A stretch of DNA of 64,000 nt from Citrobacter amalonaticus (lineage in GTDB: Bacteria > Pseudomonadota > Gammaproteobacteria > Enterobacterales > Enterobacteriaceae): assembly GCA_028994555.1 (NCBI GenBank), contig JARDVN010000001.1, positions 2,542,001 through 2,606,000 of the forward strand, read 5' to 3'. The position numbers and the translations under genes were made by a program. Positions 34,006-44,601 of this stretch are shown one piece after another. Under the pieces are notes generated by a model, which was not told the DNA's origin, ran no database searches, and saw nothing but the letters and a program-made list of their open reading frames with translations. Numbering within the stretch: the first letter of the stretch is position 1; each line of letters starts with the position of its first letter.

Positions 34006-35687
34006 TTAGCGTAAGGAAAGGTGTTCAGCGACTGGGCCAAGCGCCAGTGCAGGAATAAAGGTCAGGGCGCCGACTAACAGCACCGTGCCGATCAGTAAAC
34101 CGACAAACAGCGCGCCGTGCGTCGCCAGGGTGCCAGGACTGGCCGGTTGGCTCTTTTTCGCCACCAGCGATCCAGCAATTGCCATCACCGGAATGATGAC
34201 CCCGAAGCGACCAACAAACATGCAGAACGCCAGCAGACAGTTCCAGAACGGCGTATTAGCACTTAGCCCCCCAAAGGCGCTACCGTTGTTGTTGGCAGCC
34301 GAAGAAACGGCATACAGCACCTCGCTAAACCCGTGCGGACCAGGGTTGAGCATGGCGCTGCGCCCCGCGTCGGTCATCATGGCGAGCGCAGTGCCGAGCA
34401 GAACCAGTGCAGGCGTCACCAGAATCGCCAGTGCGGTCATTTTCATCTCACGAACGTCGATCTTTTTTGCCCAGATATTCCGGCGTACGCCCAATCATCA
34501 GTCCGGCGATAAACACCGCCAGCAGCACGAACAGCAGCATGCCGTAAAGACCCGAACCAACGCCGCCGAACACCACTTCGCCAATCTGCATCAGCCACAT
34601 TGGCACCATGCCGCCGAGAGCAGTCATTGAATCGTACATGGCGATCACCGCCCCGCAGGAGGCTGCTGTCGTCACCACCGCAAACAGGCTGCTTACCAGC
34701 ACGCCAAAGCGGCTCTCTTTGCCTTCCATATTGAGACTGGAATCCGCGCCAAATTGCAGCAGATGGGGGTTGCCCTGAACTTCCGCCCACATCACCACCG
34801 CCACGCAGACGATGAAGATGAGCGACATAGCCCACAGCAGCATTCGTCCCTGACGGCGATCGCCTGCCGCGTCGCCAAAGGCGAAACAGAGCGCGGTGGG
34901 AATTAAAAAAGATCGCCAGCATCTGCACCAGGTTGGTCAGCGCAGTCGGGTTTTCAAACGGATGCGCAGAGTTAGCGTTAAAGAAGCCGCCGCCGTTAGT
35001 GCCGAGCATTTTGATGGCTTCCTGTGACGCTACCGGCCCCATCGGCAGCAGTTGCTGCACGCCTTCCAGCGAGGTGAAGGGCTGATAGGGCAGCACGTTT
35101 TGCAGAGTGCCTTGCTGAATAAAGAACAGCGCAATTACCAGCGCGATGGGGCATAAGATCCATAGCGTAATACGCACCAGGTCGACCCACGCATTGCCCA
35201 GCGTGCTCACGCTCTGGCGGGTAAACGCGCGGATCAGCGCGAATACCACCGCAATGCCGGTCGCGGCAGACAGGAAGTTTTGTACCGTCAGCCCGGCCAT
35301 CTGGCTGAAATAGCTTAAGGTGGTTTCCCCACTGTATGCCTGCCAGTTAGTATTGGTGACAAAGCTCACCGCCGTATTAAGCGCCAGATGCCAGGGCAAA
35401 CCGGGCAACTGCTGTGGATTGAACGGCAGGAGGTTCTGCGCCAGCAGCATCACAAACAGGATCGCCAGCCCCAGAACATTCAGTCCGAGGATCGCCAGCA
35501 GATATTGTTTCCAGTTCATCTCGTCTGACGAAATGCCCAGACCGCGCCACAGCAGGCGCTCAACACCCGACGTAGCGGGTAGCGAATGATTGTTGATCAG
35601 CCGTGCCAGCCCCGCGCCTAGCGGCCTGGCGAGTACGAATAAAATCACCAGAAAACTGGCAATAAGTAAAAATCCTTGCGCAGCCAT
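34006..35687 (-). CDS. kdpA: K+-transporting ATPase subunit KdpA (two apparent frameshifts)
   Basis: Potassium-selective channel-like subunit. The four selectivity-loop repeats are visible, including [14 protein letters not shown] and [12 protein letters not shown] 35687 overlaps the kdpF stop (TGATG). Breaks at A run 34905-34910 and T run 34463-34468 each need one base removed, giving 559 residues (557 in E. coli). Confidence 0.95.
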
Positions 35688-35776
35688 CAGAATGCCTCCG
35701 CATGGAGTAATGCATACACCAGATAACCCAATAATAAAAAAATCAGCACGATGCCGATTATCACGCCTGCACTCAC
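35687..35776 (-). CDS. kdpF: K+-transporting ATPase small subunit KdpF
   Basis: A 29-residue single-helix peptide that stabilises KdpABC. It starts with GTG at 35776, preceded by a GGGAGGTG ribosome binding site. The product (V/M)[18 protein letters not shown]...AEAF matches E. coli KdpF nearly throughout. Its stop overlaps the kdpA start by one base. Confidence 0.93.
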   Translation of the reverse strand: MSAGVIIGIVLIFLLLGYLVYALLHAEAF

Positions 35777-36083
35777 AGTGCACCTCCCGTGGCTTAAAGG
35801 TGATAAACAGAGCGTAAATATCTGCCTGCAAAGATTTCGCAAAATCGGCGGCTGCGGTGTAAAAAAAGTATAAAAATGGCAAAGACCATTATTTAACTAA
35901 TGATTAGTATTAATTTAACTTTCTTGTAACTTAATTACGGAATGAATGTAAATAAAGCCTAAATAACTAAAATTAAGTGGTCGGATGAGTAGTAAAATTA
36001 CACGCAAAGCGGTACTATTTTCAGCAGATAACCAAATTAATTTTACCGGTGATGATTACCGGCCAGATAAAGGGGAGAAGATC
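35777..36083. promoter_or_regulatory. kdp promoter region with KdpE site, divergent from ybfA
   Basis: This 307-nt AT-rich gap separates kdpF and ybfA. At about 35857-35880, read on the minus strand, a T-rich tract (CATTTTTATAC then seven T and ACACC) matches the KdpE-binding site of E. coli from memory. No other gene is evident, although the frame of ybfA stays open upstream to about 35985. Confidence 0.7.
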
Positions 36084-36290
36084 ATGGAGTTGTACAAAGA
36101 ATATCCAGCACATGTTATTTTGTTACGCCGTACTTTCGCCGTCGTGGCTGGGGTTCTGGCGCTGCCGGTGATGTTGTTCTGGAAAGACCGCGCCCGTTTT
36201 TACAGCTATTTGCATCGCGTCTGGTCTAAAACCAGCGATAAGCCGGTGTGGATGGATCAGGCTGAGAAAGCCACCTGCGATTTCTACTAA
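36084..36290 (+). CDS. ybfA: Small inner-membrane protein YbfA
   Basis: A 68-residue protein of unknown function nearly the same as E. coli YbfA. It has one hydrophobic segment (about residues 12-33) and a charged C-terminal part ([15 protein letters not shown]). ATG 36084 follows GGGGAG by 8 nt. The in-frame upstream extension is not family-like and is rejected. Confidence 0.88.
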   Translation: MELYKEYPAHVILLRRTFAVVAGVLALPVMLFWKDRARFYSYLHRVWSKTSDKPVWMDQAEKATCDFY

Positions 36291-36305
36291 CAGAATCGCG
36301 CTCTG

Positions 36306-36339
36306 AAAAACCGCCAACAGCAATGTGGCGGTTTTTTTT
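36306..36339 (+). terminator. Rho-independent terminator after ybfA
   Basis: The stem AAACCGCC/GGCGGTTT is followed by eight T. Confidence 0.88.
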
Positions 36340-36383
36340 GTATCTTATGGCTACACTTAATCAGAAATGGAAAAGGAGTCGTC

Positions 36384-37339
36384 ATGAGCGAGAAAATCCC
36401 TGTTGGCATCAGTGCTTGTTTGTTAGGGGGAGGCGGTTCGCTTTGACGGTGGACATAAACGCCTGACCTTTGCGGTAGAAGAGTTGTCGCCGTGGGTTCA
36501 GTTTGAACCGGTCTGCCCTGAAATGGCGATAGGTTTGCCAGTGCCGCACCCTGCGCTGCGTCTGGTGAAAACGGACGGTGCGACTGCGCTACGGTTTAGC
36601 GATAAGCGAGAGGGCGATTTAACGCAAGCGATGACCGCCTTCAGCGAGCAACGCGTTAGCCGTTTCGAACATCTCTGCGGCTATATTGTTTGTGCAAAAT
36701 CCCCCCAGTTGCGGCATGGAGCGCGTGCGCGTGTATGACGCGGAGGGAAAAAACAATCGCAAAGCCGGGCGCGGCATCTACACCACAGTGCTGATGGCGC
36801 GTTATCCGTGGCTTCCTGTGGAAGAAGATGGCCGTTTGCAGGATCCGCATATCCGGGAAAACTTTGTCGAACGACTGTATGCCCTGCATGAGCTGAACGG
36901 CATCCGCCAGCAAGGGCTGACGCGCGGCGCGCTAATTGATTATCACAGCCGTTACAAGCTGTTGCTGTTGGCCCATTCACAGCCGGAATATCGTGAGCTG
37001 GGGCGCTTTGTCGCCGCCATCCACGAATGGGACAGTCTCGAGGCGTTTTTCGTTGAATACCGTCAACGCCTGATGCATCTCATGTCGCATCATGCGACGC
37101 GACGTAACCACACCAACGTGCTCATGCATGTTCAGGGATATTTCCGTAAACAGCTCAATGCCCGTCAGCGGCAAGAACTCACCTCTCTCATCGAGGGTTA
37201 CCGGCGCGCCACGCAACCCTTGCTTGCACCCGTCACGCTCCTCAAACACTATATGGCGGAATATCCGGATGCGTACCTCTGCGGGCAGCGCTATTTTGAT
37301 CCCTGGCCGGAAGCCCTGCGTCTGCGCTACGGGAGTTGA
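36384..37339 (+). CDS. ybgA: DUF523-DUF1722 protein YbgA (two apparent frameshifts)
   Basis: Function not established. An N-terminal DUF523 domain (PVGISACLLG, VCPEMAIGLP, CAKSPSCGMERV) is followed by the C-terminal DUF1722 (YbgA) domain (YRELGRFVAAI, KNHTNVLMHVQGYF-like). ATG 36384 follows AAGGAG. Breaks at G run 36426-36430 and C run 36701-36706 each need one base removed, giving 317 residues. It is followed by phr 21 nt on; the pair is conserved in E. coli, suggesting a link to DNA repair or light response. Confidence 0.88.
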
Positions 37340-37360
37340 GTTTTTACTTTCAGGAGTGTT

Positions 37361-38781
37361 ATGTCCACCCATCTGGTCTGGTTTCGTCGCGATCTCCGTC
37401 TGCATGACAATCTTGCCCTCGCCGCCGCCTGTCGTCACCGGACGGCGCGCGTCGTGGCGCTCTTTATCTCCACGCCTGAACAGTGGGCGAATCACACGAT
37501 GTCGCCGCGTCAGGCCGCTTTTATCCAGGTCCAGCTAAATGCCTTACAGCAGGCGCTGGCGGAAAAAGGCATTCCGCTGCTGTTTGAGGAAGTCGACGAC
37601 TTCACGGCCAGCATTGAAACGGTGAAATCGGTGTGCGAAAAGCATGACGTCAGCCACCTGTTTTATAACTATCAGTATGAAGTGAACGAGCGTGAACGCG
37701 ATGCGGCGGTAGAGAAGGCGCTACCGCATATCGTTTGCGAAGGGTTTGATGACAGCGTGATTCTGCCGCCAGGTGCGGTGATGACTGGCAATCACGAGAT
37801 GTATAAAGTCTTCACGCCGTTTAAAAACGCGTGGTTAAAACGGCTAAAGGAGGGGATGCCGGAGTGCGTATCCGCCCCGGCCCGCCGGGAGAACGGGATC
37901 GTTTCTTCCGCGCTGTTACCGATTAACCTTCATTACCCGCAGCAGGAATTCGACCCCGTCCTTTTTCCCGCCGAGGAGAAAGCCGCGATTGCCCGGCTGC
38001 GCCAGTTTTGCCAGCAGGGGGGCGGGGGGAGTATGAAGAACGACGTGACTTCCCGGCCATTGAGGGGACCAGTCGTTTATCCGCCAGTCTGGCGACCGGC
38101 GGCTTATCACCGCGCCAGTGTCTGCATCGTCTGTTGGCCGAACAGCCACAGGCGCTCGAAGGCGGCGCGGGCAGCGTCTGGCTGAACGAACTTATCTGGC
38201 GTGAGTTTTATCGCCATCTGATGACATATCATCCCAAACTGTGCAAACACCGCCCCTTTATTCTCTGGACGGATCGCGTGCGCTGGAGAGAGAGTGAAAG
38301 CGATTTACAGGCCTGGCAGGAAGGTAAAACGGGTTATCCGATTGTCGATGCGGCGATGCGGCAACTGAACGCCACCGGCTGGATGCACAATCGTCTGCGG
38401 ATGATCACCGCCAGCTTCTTGGTCAAAGATCTGCTGATCGACTGGCGCCTGGGCGAGCGCTATTTTATGTCGCAACTGATTGATGGCGATCTCGCTGCCA
38501 ATAACGGCGGCTGGCAGTGGGCGGCCTCCACCGGCACCGACGCTGCGCCCTATTTCCGCATTTTTAACCCGACAACGCAGGGGGAAAAATTCGACAGCGA
38601 CGGTGAGTTTATCCGCCAGTGGCTCCCTGAGCTGCGCAATGTCCCCGGCAAAGCGGTTCACGAGCCGTGGACATGGGCGACGAAAGAGGGCATTTCGCTC
38701 GACTATCCGCAGCCGATTGTCGATCACAAACAGGCGCGCCAGCAGACGCTTGCCGCTTATGAAGCGGCGCGAAAAAGCTGA
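37361..38781 (+). CDS. phr: Deoxyribodipyrimidine photolyase (two adjacent apparent insertions)
   Basis: Blue-light repair of cyclobutane pyrimidine dimers, with FAD and an antenna folate. The N-terminal Rossmann-like antenna domain (HLVWFRRDLRLHDN) is followed by the FAD domain with GKTGYPIVDAAMRQL, WMHNRLRM and TQGEKFD. The frame breaks at two neighbouring G runs, 38017-38022 and 38024-38029. Removing one G from each restores QQGAGEYEERRD (like QNGAGEYE in E. coli) and 472 residues, the E. coli length. Confidence 0.95.
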
Positions 38782-38910
38782 CGTTCGCGATGCATTTTGA
38801 CGAGCGCAAAACGTGATGATGGTTTCTTGACAGCGTCTGGAATTGTCTATCGACGAACAGGCGCAGTGACGCTATGTTAACGGAGTGCATAAATAAACAA
38901 GGGATCGATG

Positions 38911-39654
38911 ATGAAAAACACCGAACTGGAACAGCTGATCAACGAGAAGCTGAACAGCGCCGCCATCAGTGACTACGCGCCTAACGGTTTGCAGGTTGAA
39001 GGTAAAGAGACGGTGCAAAAAATCGTCACTGGTGTGACCGCCAGCCAGGCATTACTGGATGAAGCGGTGCGTCTGGAGGCTGATGCCGTCATCGTTCATC
39101 ATGGTTATTTCTGGAAAGGCGAATCGCCGGTTATCCGCGGCATGAAGCGTAATCGTCTGAAAACGCTGTTAGCGAATGACATTAACCTCTACGGCTGGCA
39201 TCTCCCACTCGATGCCCACCCGGAACTGGGTAACAACGCGCAACTGGCGACCCTGCTGGGCATCACCGTGATGGGTGAAATCGAGCCGCTGGTTCCCTGG
39301 GGCGAACTGACGATGCCGGTCCCTGGGCTGGAACTGGCGTCGTGGATTGAAGCGCGCCTGGGTCGCAAACCGCTGTGGTGTGGCGATACTGGTCCGGATA
39401 CCGTGAAACGCGTTGCCTGGTGTACCGGTGGCGGGCAAAGCTTTATCGATAGCGCCGCCCGGTATGGCGTCGACGCCTTTATTACCGGCGAAGTCTCCGA
39501 GCAAACCATTCACTCCGCCCGCGAGCAGAATCTGCATTTTTACGCCGCCGGACACCATGCTACCGAGCGCGGCGGGATCCGTGCGCTCAGTGAATGGCTG
39601 ACGGAGAACACCGATCTGGATGTGACATTTATTGATATTCCCAACCCGGCATAA
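38911..39654 (+). CDS. ybgI: NIF3-family metal-binding hydrolase-like protein YbgI
   Basis: A dinuclear-metal NIF3/GTP cyclohydrolase-I-type-2 family protein of 247 residues. Metal-binding histidines are visible in VIVHHGYFWKG and AAGHHATERGG. ATG 38911 matches the E. coli start; ATG 38908 is in frame. Its activity is not established. It precedes the pxp genes as in E. coli. Confidence 0.93.
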   Translation: MKNTELEQLINEKLNSAAISDYAPNGLQVEGKETVQKIVTGVTASQALLDEAVRLEADAVIVHHGYFWKGESPVIRGMKRNRLKTLLANDINLYGWHLPLDAHPELGNNAQLATLLGITVMGEIEPLVPWGELTMPVPGLELASWIEARLGRKPLWCGDTGPDTVKRVAWCTGGGQSFIDSAARYGVDAFITGEVSEQTIHSAREQNLHFYAAGHHATERGGIRALSEWLTENTDLDVTFIDIPNPA

Positions 39655-39664
39655 CCCGCCTCAT

Positions 39665-39780
39665 AAGGGCTATTTACTTGCCATTCTGGCCCTGGGCAGT
39701 GCTCAAAATCCTCACGTACTCCCTGTACGCTCCGGTTTTTGCGCGCTGTCCGAGTCCAGACTGGCTGCGACAATAACGCC
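39665..39780. repeat. Intergenic repeat-like sequence between ybgI and pxpB
   Basis: A GC-rich stretch with a small palindrome (CACGTAC...GTACGCTC) and the segment CTCCGGTTTTTGCGCGCTGT reminds me of the RSA/boxC class of short enterobacterial intergenic repeats. I cannot confirm the family from one copy. Confidence 0.4.
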
Positions 39781-39815
39781 TGATGAAGCGGGTGGTAAAA
39801 ACAAGAGGAACGCAA

Positions 39816-40473
39816 GTGCAACGAGCGCGTTGTTATCTGTTAGGTGAAACGGCGGTGGTGCTGGAGCTTGAGCCGCCGGTGACGCTGGCGAGTCAGAAAC
39901 GTATCTGGCGACTGGCGCAGCGTCTGGTCGAGATACCCAATGTGGTTGAAGCCATTCCCGGAATGAACAATATCACGGTGATCCTGCGTGACCCGAAAAC
40001 GCTGGCGCTGGATGCCATTGAGCGTCTGCAGCGCTGGTGGGAAGAGAGTGAGGCGCTGGAGCCTGATTCGCGCTATATCGAAATTCCGGTGACCTACGGC
40101 GGCGCAGGTGGTCCCGATCTGGCGGACGTTGCCCGCCACAGCGGCCTGAGCGAAAAGCAGGTGGTGGAACTGCACGCGTCGGTCGAGTACGTGGTCTGGT
40201 TTTTAGGTTTTCAGCCGGGATTCCCGTATCTCGGCAGCTTACCGGAACAACTGCACACGCCAAGACGCGCAGAGCCGCGTCTGATGGTCCCGGCGGGGTC
40301 GGTGGGTATTGGCGGACCGCAAACCGGCATTTATCCGCTGCCCACGCCGGGCGGCTGGCAGTTGATTGGTCATACTTCGCTGCCACTGTTTGATCCTAAA
40401 CGTGAAGAACCTGTTCTCCTGCGCCCTGGCGATAGCGTGCGCTTTATCCCGCAGAAGGAGGGGGGTATGCTGA
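39816..40473 (+). CDS. pxpB: 5-oxoprolinase subunit PxpB (YbgJ; one apparent frameshift creating a false fusion)
   Basis: Subunit of the ATP-dependent prokaryotic 5-oxoprolinase PxpABC, of the KipI family. GTG 39816 with an AGAGGAA site gives [18 protein letters not shown]. The motif [12 protein letters not shown] and [16 protein letters not shown] are family hallmarks. As read, the G run 40460-40465 has six G and the frame runs into pxpC. With five G it ends QKEGVC-stop at 40473 after 218 residues, exactly as in E. coli, overlapping the pxpC start by 7 nt. Confidence 0.92.
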
Positions 40474-41400
40474 ATATCATTCGCGCAGGAATGTACACCT
40501 CCGTTCAGGATGGTGGTCGTCACGGTTTTCGCCAGTCCGGCGTTAGCCACTGCGGCGCGCTGGATCAACCCGCGATGCAAATCGCCAACCTGCTGGTGGG
40601 CAATGAGGCCAGTGCGGCGGTGCTGGAAATTACGCTTGGACAACTGGTTGTGGAGTTTGAAACCGACAGCTGGTTTGCCCTGACCGGTGCGGGATGTGAA
40701 GCGAAACTGGATAATCACCCCGTCTGGACGGGCTGGCGCCTGCCGGCGAAAGCGGGCCAGCGTCTGGCGCTGAAGCGTCCGCAGCATGGCGTACGCAGCT
40801 ATCTCGCTGTTGCGGGCGGCATTGACGTGCCGGAAGTGATGGGGTCATGCAGTACCGATCTTAAAGTCGGTATTGGCGGGCTGGAAGGGCGCTTGCTCAA
40901 AGATGGTGATCGACTGGCAATCGGTCAACCCCGACGCCCGTTCAGGGAAGCCCGAGGGGTAAAACAGCTGCTGTGGGGGGAATCGTATTCGGGCGTTGCC
41001 AGGGCCGGAGTATCACGAGTTTGACCCGGTTTCCCAGGAATCCTTCTGGCGTTCGCCGTGGCATCTTAGCCCGCAGAGTAACCGGATGGGCTACCGGTTA
41101 CAGGGACAACAACTGGTACGTACGACCGATCGGGAACTGGTGTCACACGGTTTACTGCCTGGTGTGATTCAGGTTCCGCACAACGGCCAGCCGATCGTGT
41201 TGATGAATGATGCCCAGACGACCGGCGGCTATCCGCGCATCGCCTGTATTATCGAGGCTGACATGTACCATCTGGCGCAGATTCCGCTCGGTCAACCTAT
41301 TCACTTTGTTCAGTGTTCGCTGGAGGAGGCGCTGAAAGCGCGTCAGGACCAACAGCGCTATCTCGAACAACTCACCTGGCGACTCAGTGATGAAGATTGA
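40467..41400 (+). CDS. pxpC: 5-oxoprolinase subunit PxpC (YbgK; one apparent frameshift)
   Basis: Partner of PxpB, KipA/biotin-dependent-carboxylase-like domain. ATG 40467 gives [20 protein letters not shown]. Other landmarks are [11 protein letters not shown] and [18 protein letters not shown] [13 protein letters not shown]. The frame breaks at the G run 40975-40980; removing one G restores [19 protein letters not shown] and gives 310 residues. Its end overlaps pxpA by 11 nt. Confidence 0.93.
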
Positions 41401-42125
41401 TTTAAATGCAGACCTCGGCGAAGGCTGCGCCAGCGATGGAGAGCTGTTGACTCTGGTCTCATCGGCCAATATCGCCTGCGGCTTTCACGCTGGCGATGCG
41501 CAAACCATGCTGGCGAGCGTGCGTGAGGCGCTGAAAAATGGCGTTGCCATTGGCGCGCATCCGAGCTTTCCGGATCGGGAAAATTTTGGCCGCACGGCAA
41601 TGACCCTGCCGCCGGAAACGGTCTATGCGCAAACGCTGTATCAGATTGGCGCACTGGCGGCGATAGCCCGGGCGGAAGGAGGCGTGATGCGCCACGTTAA
41701 ACCGCATGGCATGCTCTACAACCAGGCGGCAAAAGATCCACAGCTGGCGGATGCCATTGCCAAAGCGGTATACGCCTGTGATTCGGCGTTAATTCTGGTC
41801 GGCCTGGCGGGAAGCGAACTTGTCCGCGCCGGGGAGCGCTATGGTCTCGCCACCCGACAGGAGGTGTTCGCCGATCGCGGTTATCAGGCGGACGGCAGTC
41901 TGGTGCCGCGTAGCCAACCGGGCGCTTTGATTGAAGACGAAGAACACTCGCTGGCGCAAACGCTGGAGATGGTAGAAACCGGTCGCGTAAAAAAGCATTA
42001 CCGGTGAATGGACACGCGTGGTCGCGCAAACGGTCTGTATTCACGGGGATGGCGAGCACGCACTCGCCTTCGCACGACGTTTACGCGCGGCGTTTGAAGC
42101 TCGCAGTGTCGATATTGTTGCATAA
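41390..42125 (+). CDS. pxpA: 5-oxoprolinase subunit PxpA (LamB/YcsF family; one apparent frameshift)
   Basis: Third subunit of the PxpABC 5-oxoprolinase, which hydrolyses cyclic 5-oxoproline to glutamate with ATP. ATG 41390 gives [19 protein letters not shown]. Conserved [11 protein letters not shown] and [11 protein letters not shown] are seen. The frame breaks at the A run 41989-41994. Removing one A restores [17 protein letters not shown] and 244 residues, the E. coli length. Confidence 0.94.
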
Positions 42126-42202
42126 ATATACTGACGCAGCCTCCACGGAGGGGCTGCGCATATAAAGACACCACAACAAAACACAACATACAGGAATGGA
42201 TT

Positions 42203-42932
42203 ATGGGAGACGCAGTCACTCTCTGGCCACTGATGGGCATCGCCGTCATTGTGGTTGGATTTCTTTTACGTTTTAACCCGGTGCTGGTGGTGATTGTCGC
42301 CGGGATCGTCACCGGACTGGCGGCGCAAATGCCGATCGCCACGATCCTCGAAAAACTGGGCGAAGGTTTTCTCAACACCCGTAACCTGCCGTTCATTCTG
42401 CTGATCCCGCTGGCGGTTATTGGCCTGCTTGAGCGTCACGGCCTGAAAGAACGCGCCCAGACGTGGATTGCTAAAATTCGAAGCGCCACGTCCGGCCGCT
42501 TGCTGATTGTATATCTGTTTATTCGTGAAGCCACCGCTGCGCTGGGGCTGACCAGCCTGGGCGGTCATCCGCAAATGGTGCGTCCGTTGTTAGCGCCTAT
42601 GGCGGAAGGGGCCGCGGAGAAAACGTACGGAGCATTGCCCGGCGCGGTGCGCTACCGTCTGCGAGCCATGTCGGCGGCGACGGATAACGTGGGCCTCTTC
42701 TTTGGTGAGGATATTTTTGTCGCTTTCGGCGCGATTATCTTCATGCACAACTTTATGCTGGAGTCCGGCGGCATTCAGACCGAACCGCTGCACATTGCCC
42801 TGTGGGGGGATCCCTACGGCCCTGTGCGCCTTTTTGATCCATGGTACGCGCCTGTGGCGGCTGGATAATTATCTACAACGCGAAATGGCGAAAGCCGGTT
42901 CTGTTGACTCCCACAAAGGAGAGGCGCAATGA
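42203..42932 (+). CDS. DUF969 membrane protein, predicted 5-oxoproline permease subunit (one apparent frameshift)
   Basis: A membrane protein of 242 residues after correction with about six hydrophobic segments. Conserved loops include RNLPFILLIPLAVIGLLERHGL and LTSLGGHPQMVRPL. The frame breaks at the G run 42804-42809; removing one G restores WGIPTALCAFLIHGTRLWRLD. It overlaps the DUF979 gene by 4 nt. DUF969-DUF979 pairs are commonly found with pcp and 5-oxoproline genes and are inferred to transport pyroglutamate; this is not proven to my knowledge. Confidence 0.82.
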
Positions 42933-43924
42933 ATTTTCAACAAAGCTACCTCTACTGGCTGGCGGGGATCGTGCTGCTGATTGTCGCCATCATGTCCTGG
43001 CGGGACAAAGCCAATCCACGTCGACTGACGACCGGGTTGTTCTGGGGTGTGTACGGACTGTTGTTTCTGCTGGGCGACTGGACGTATCAACTGGTGGGTG
43101 ACAAACGTACGGTCAACATTGCCGTCGGCGTTGCGGTGGTGCTCATGGCGTTGATCGCCGGTTTTGGCGGCGTGAAGTTGGGCAGTTATCATCAACGCAC
43201 CCGCGAGCAGCGGGAAGAGAGCGCCACGCGCCTGGGAAACCGCCTGTTTTATCCGGCGCTGGCTATTCCGGTCGTCACCGTGATTGGTGTGCTGATGTTC
43301 AACCACATTCCGGGCTTGCAGGAAAACCTTTTTGGACCGGGTAATCATGCCATGCTGGTGACGCTGTTCTCGATGACTGCAGGCTCACTGATAGGCCTGG
43401 GCATGGCTATCAAAATGACCCATGAGAAGGTGCACCAGCCGATTCAGGAGGCGCGCCGTCTGCTGGATTCCATCGGCTGGGCATTTATTCTGCCGCAGAT
43501 CCTCGCCACGTTAGGACTGCTGTTTACGGCGGCAGGCGTCGGCAGTGGCATTTCGTATCTTACTCAAGAGTATCTGGCCGTCGACAGCCGCTTTATTGCG
43601 GTGGCGGTGTATACCATTGGCATGGCCCTGTTGACGATGGTGATGGGCAATGCGTTTGCCGCGTTTCCGATTGTCACTGCGGGGATTGGCATTCCGATTC
43701 TGGTGCTTCAGCACGGTGGAAACCCGGCGGTGATGGCGGCTATCGGGATGTTCTCCGGCTACTGCGGTACGCTGATGACGCCGATGGCGGCAAACTTTAA
43801 CATCGTGCCCGCCGCGCTGCTGGAGCTGCCGGACAAAAACGCGGTCATTAAAGCGCAGGTGCCGACCGGCGTGCTGTTACTGCTCGTTAACGTATTCCTG
43901 ATGTATTTCCTGATGTTCCTGTAA
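42929..43924 (+). CDS. DUF979 membrane protein, predicted 5-oxoproline permease subunit
   Basis: An intact 331-residue polytopic protein with nine or more hydrophobic segments. Conserved loops include MTAGSLIGLGMAIKMTHEKVH and CGTLMTPMAANFNIVPAALLEL. Its ATG overlaps the stop of the DUF969 gene (ATGA), so the two are probably subunits of one membrane complex. Position between pxpA and pcp suggests import of 5-oxoproline or small pyroglutamyl compounds (inference). Confidence 0.82.
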   Translation: MNFQQSYLYWLAGIVLLIVAIMSWRDKANPRRLTTGLFWGVYGLLFLLGDWTYQLVGDKRTVNIAVGVAVVLMALIAGFGGVKLGSYHQRTREQREESATRLGNRLFYPALAIPVVTVIGVLMFNHIPGLQENLFGPGNHAMLVTLFSMTAGSLIGLGMAIKMTHEKVHQPIQEARRLLDSIGWAFILPQILATLGLLFTAAGVGSGISYLTQEYLAVDSRFIAVAVYTIGMALLTMVMGNAFAAFPIVTAGIGIPILVLQHGGNPAVMAAIGMFSGYCGTLMTPMAANFNIVPAALLELPDKNAVIKAQVPTGVLLLLVNVFLMYFLMFL

Positions 43925-43933
43925 GGAGGACCG

Positions 43934-44578
43934 ATGAAAACGGTTTTAATCACCGGGTTTGAGCCCTTCGGCGGCGAGCAGGTTAACCCTTCCTGGGAAG
44001 TGGTCTCGCGCCTCGACAATGCTATTATCGCCGGGTGTCGCGTGGTGGCGCGCCAACTGCCGTGTGTGTTTGACGAATCGCTCAGTGTGCTGAATTCTGC
44101 CATTGATACCCTTTCTCCGGCGTTGGTGCTGGCGATCGGTCAGGCTGGCGGGCGCACCGATATTACCGTCGAACGGGTGGCGATTAATGTCGATGATGCG
44201 CGAATTGCAGATAATAAAGGTCAGCAGCCGGTGGATGAGCCGATTGTTGCTGAAGGGCCAGCGGCCTGGTTTAGCACGCTGCCCATCAAAGCGATGGTGG
44301 CCGCGATGCGTGAAGCAGGCGTGCCGGCGTCGGTATCACAGACGGCGGGGACGTTTGTCTGCAATCACGTCATGTACGGCCTGCTGCATAAACTGAGCGA
44401 CCTGTCGGAGGTAAAAGGGGGTTTTATCCATATCCCTTATTTGCCACAACAGGCGGCGGCGCATCCCGGTGCGCCCAGTATGGCGGCCGAGACGGTACGG
44501 CTGGCGCTGGAGATTGCCATTACCACCGCGCTACAGGTCGACAATGACATCGCCGTAACTGGCGGCGCCACGCATTAA
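43934..44578 (+). CDS. pcp: Pyrrolidone-carboxylate peptidase (pyroglutamyl peptidase I)
   Basis: Cytoplasmic cysteine peptidase releasing N-terminal pyroglutamate (5-oxoproline). It is intact at 214 residues with [21 protein letters not shown] at the N-terminus, catalytic Cys in [12 protein letters not shown] and catalytic His in GFIHIPYLP. It lies 9 nt after DUF979 with an AAGGAGG site. Its product is the substrate of PxpABC encoded just upstream. Confidence 0.94.
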   Translation: MKTVLITGFEPFGGEQVNPSWEVVSRLDNAIIAGCRVVARQLPCVFDESLSVLNSAIDTLSPALVLAIGQAGGRTDITVERVAINVDDARIADNKGQQPVDEPIVAEGPAAWFSTLPIKAMVAAMREAGVPASVSQTAGTFVCNHVMYGLLHKLSDLSEVKGGFIHIPYLPQQAAAHPGAPSMAAETVRLALEIAITTALQVDNDIAVTGGATH

Positions 44579-44601
44579 CCCGATCAGATAAGGACAGAAC
44601 C

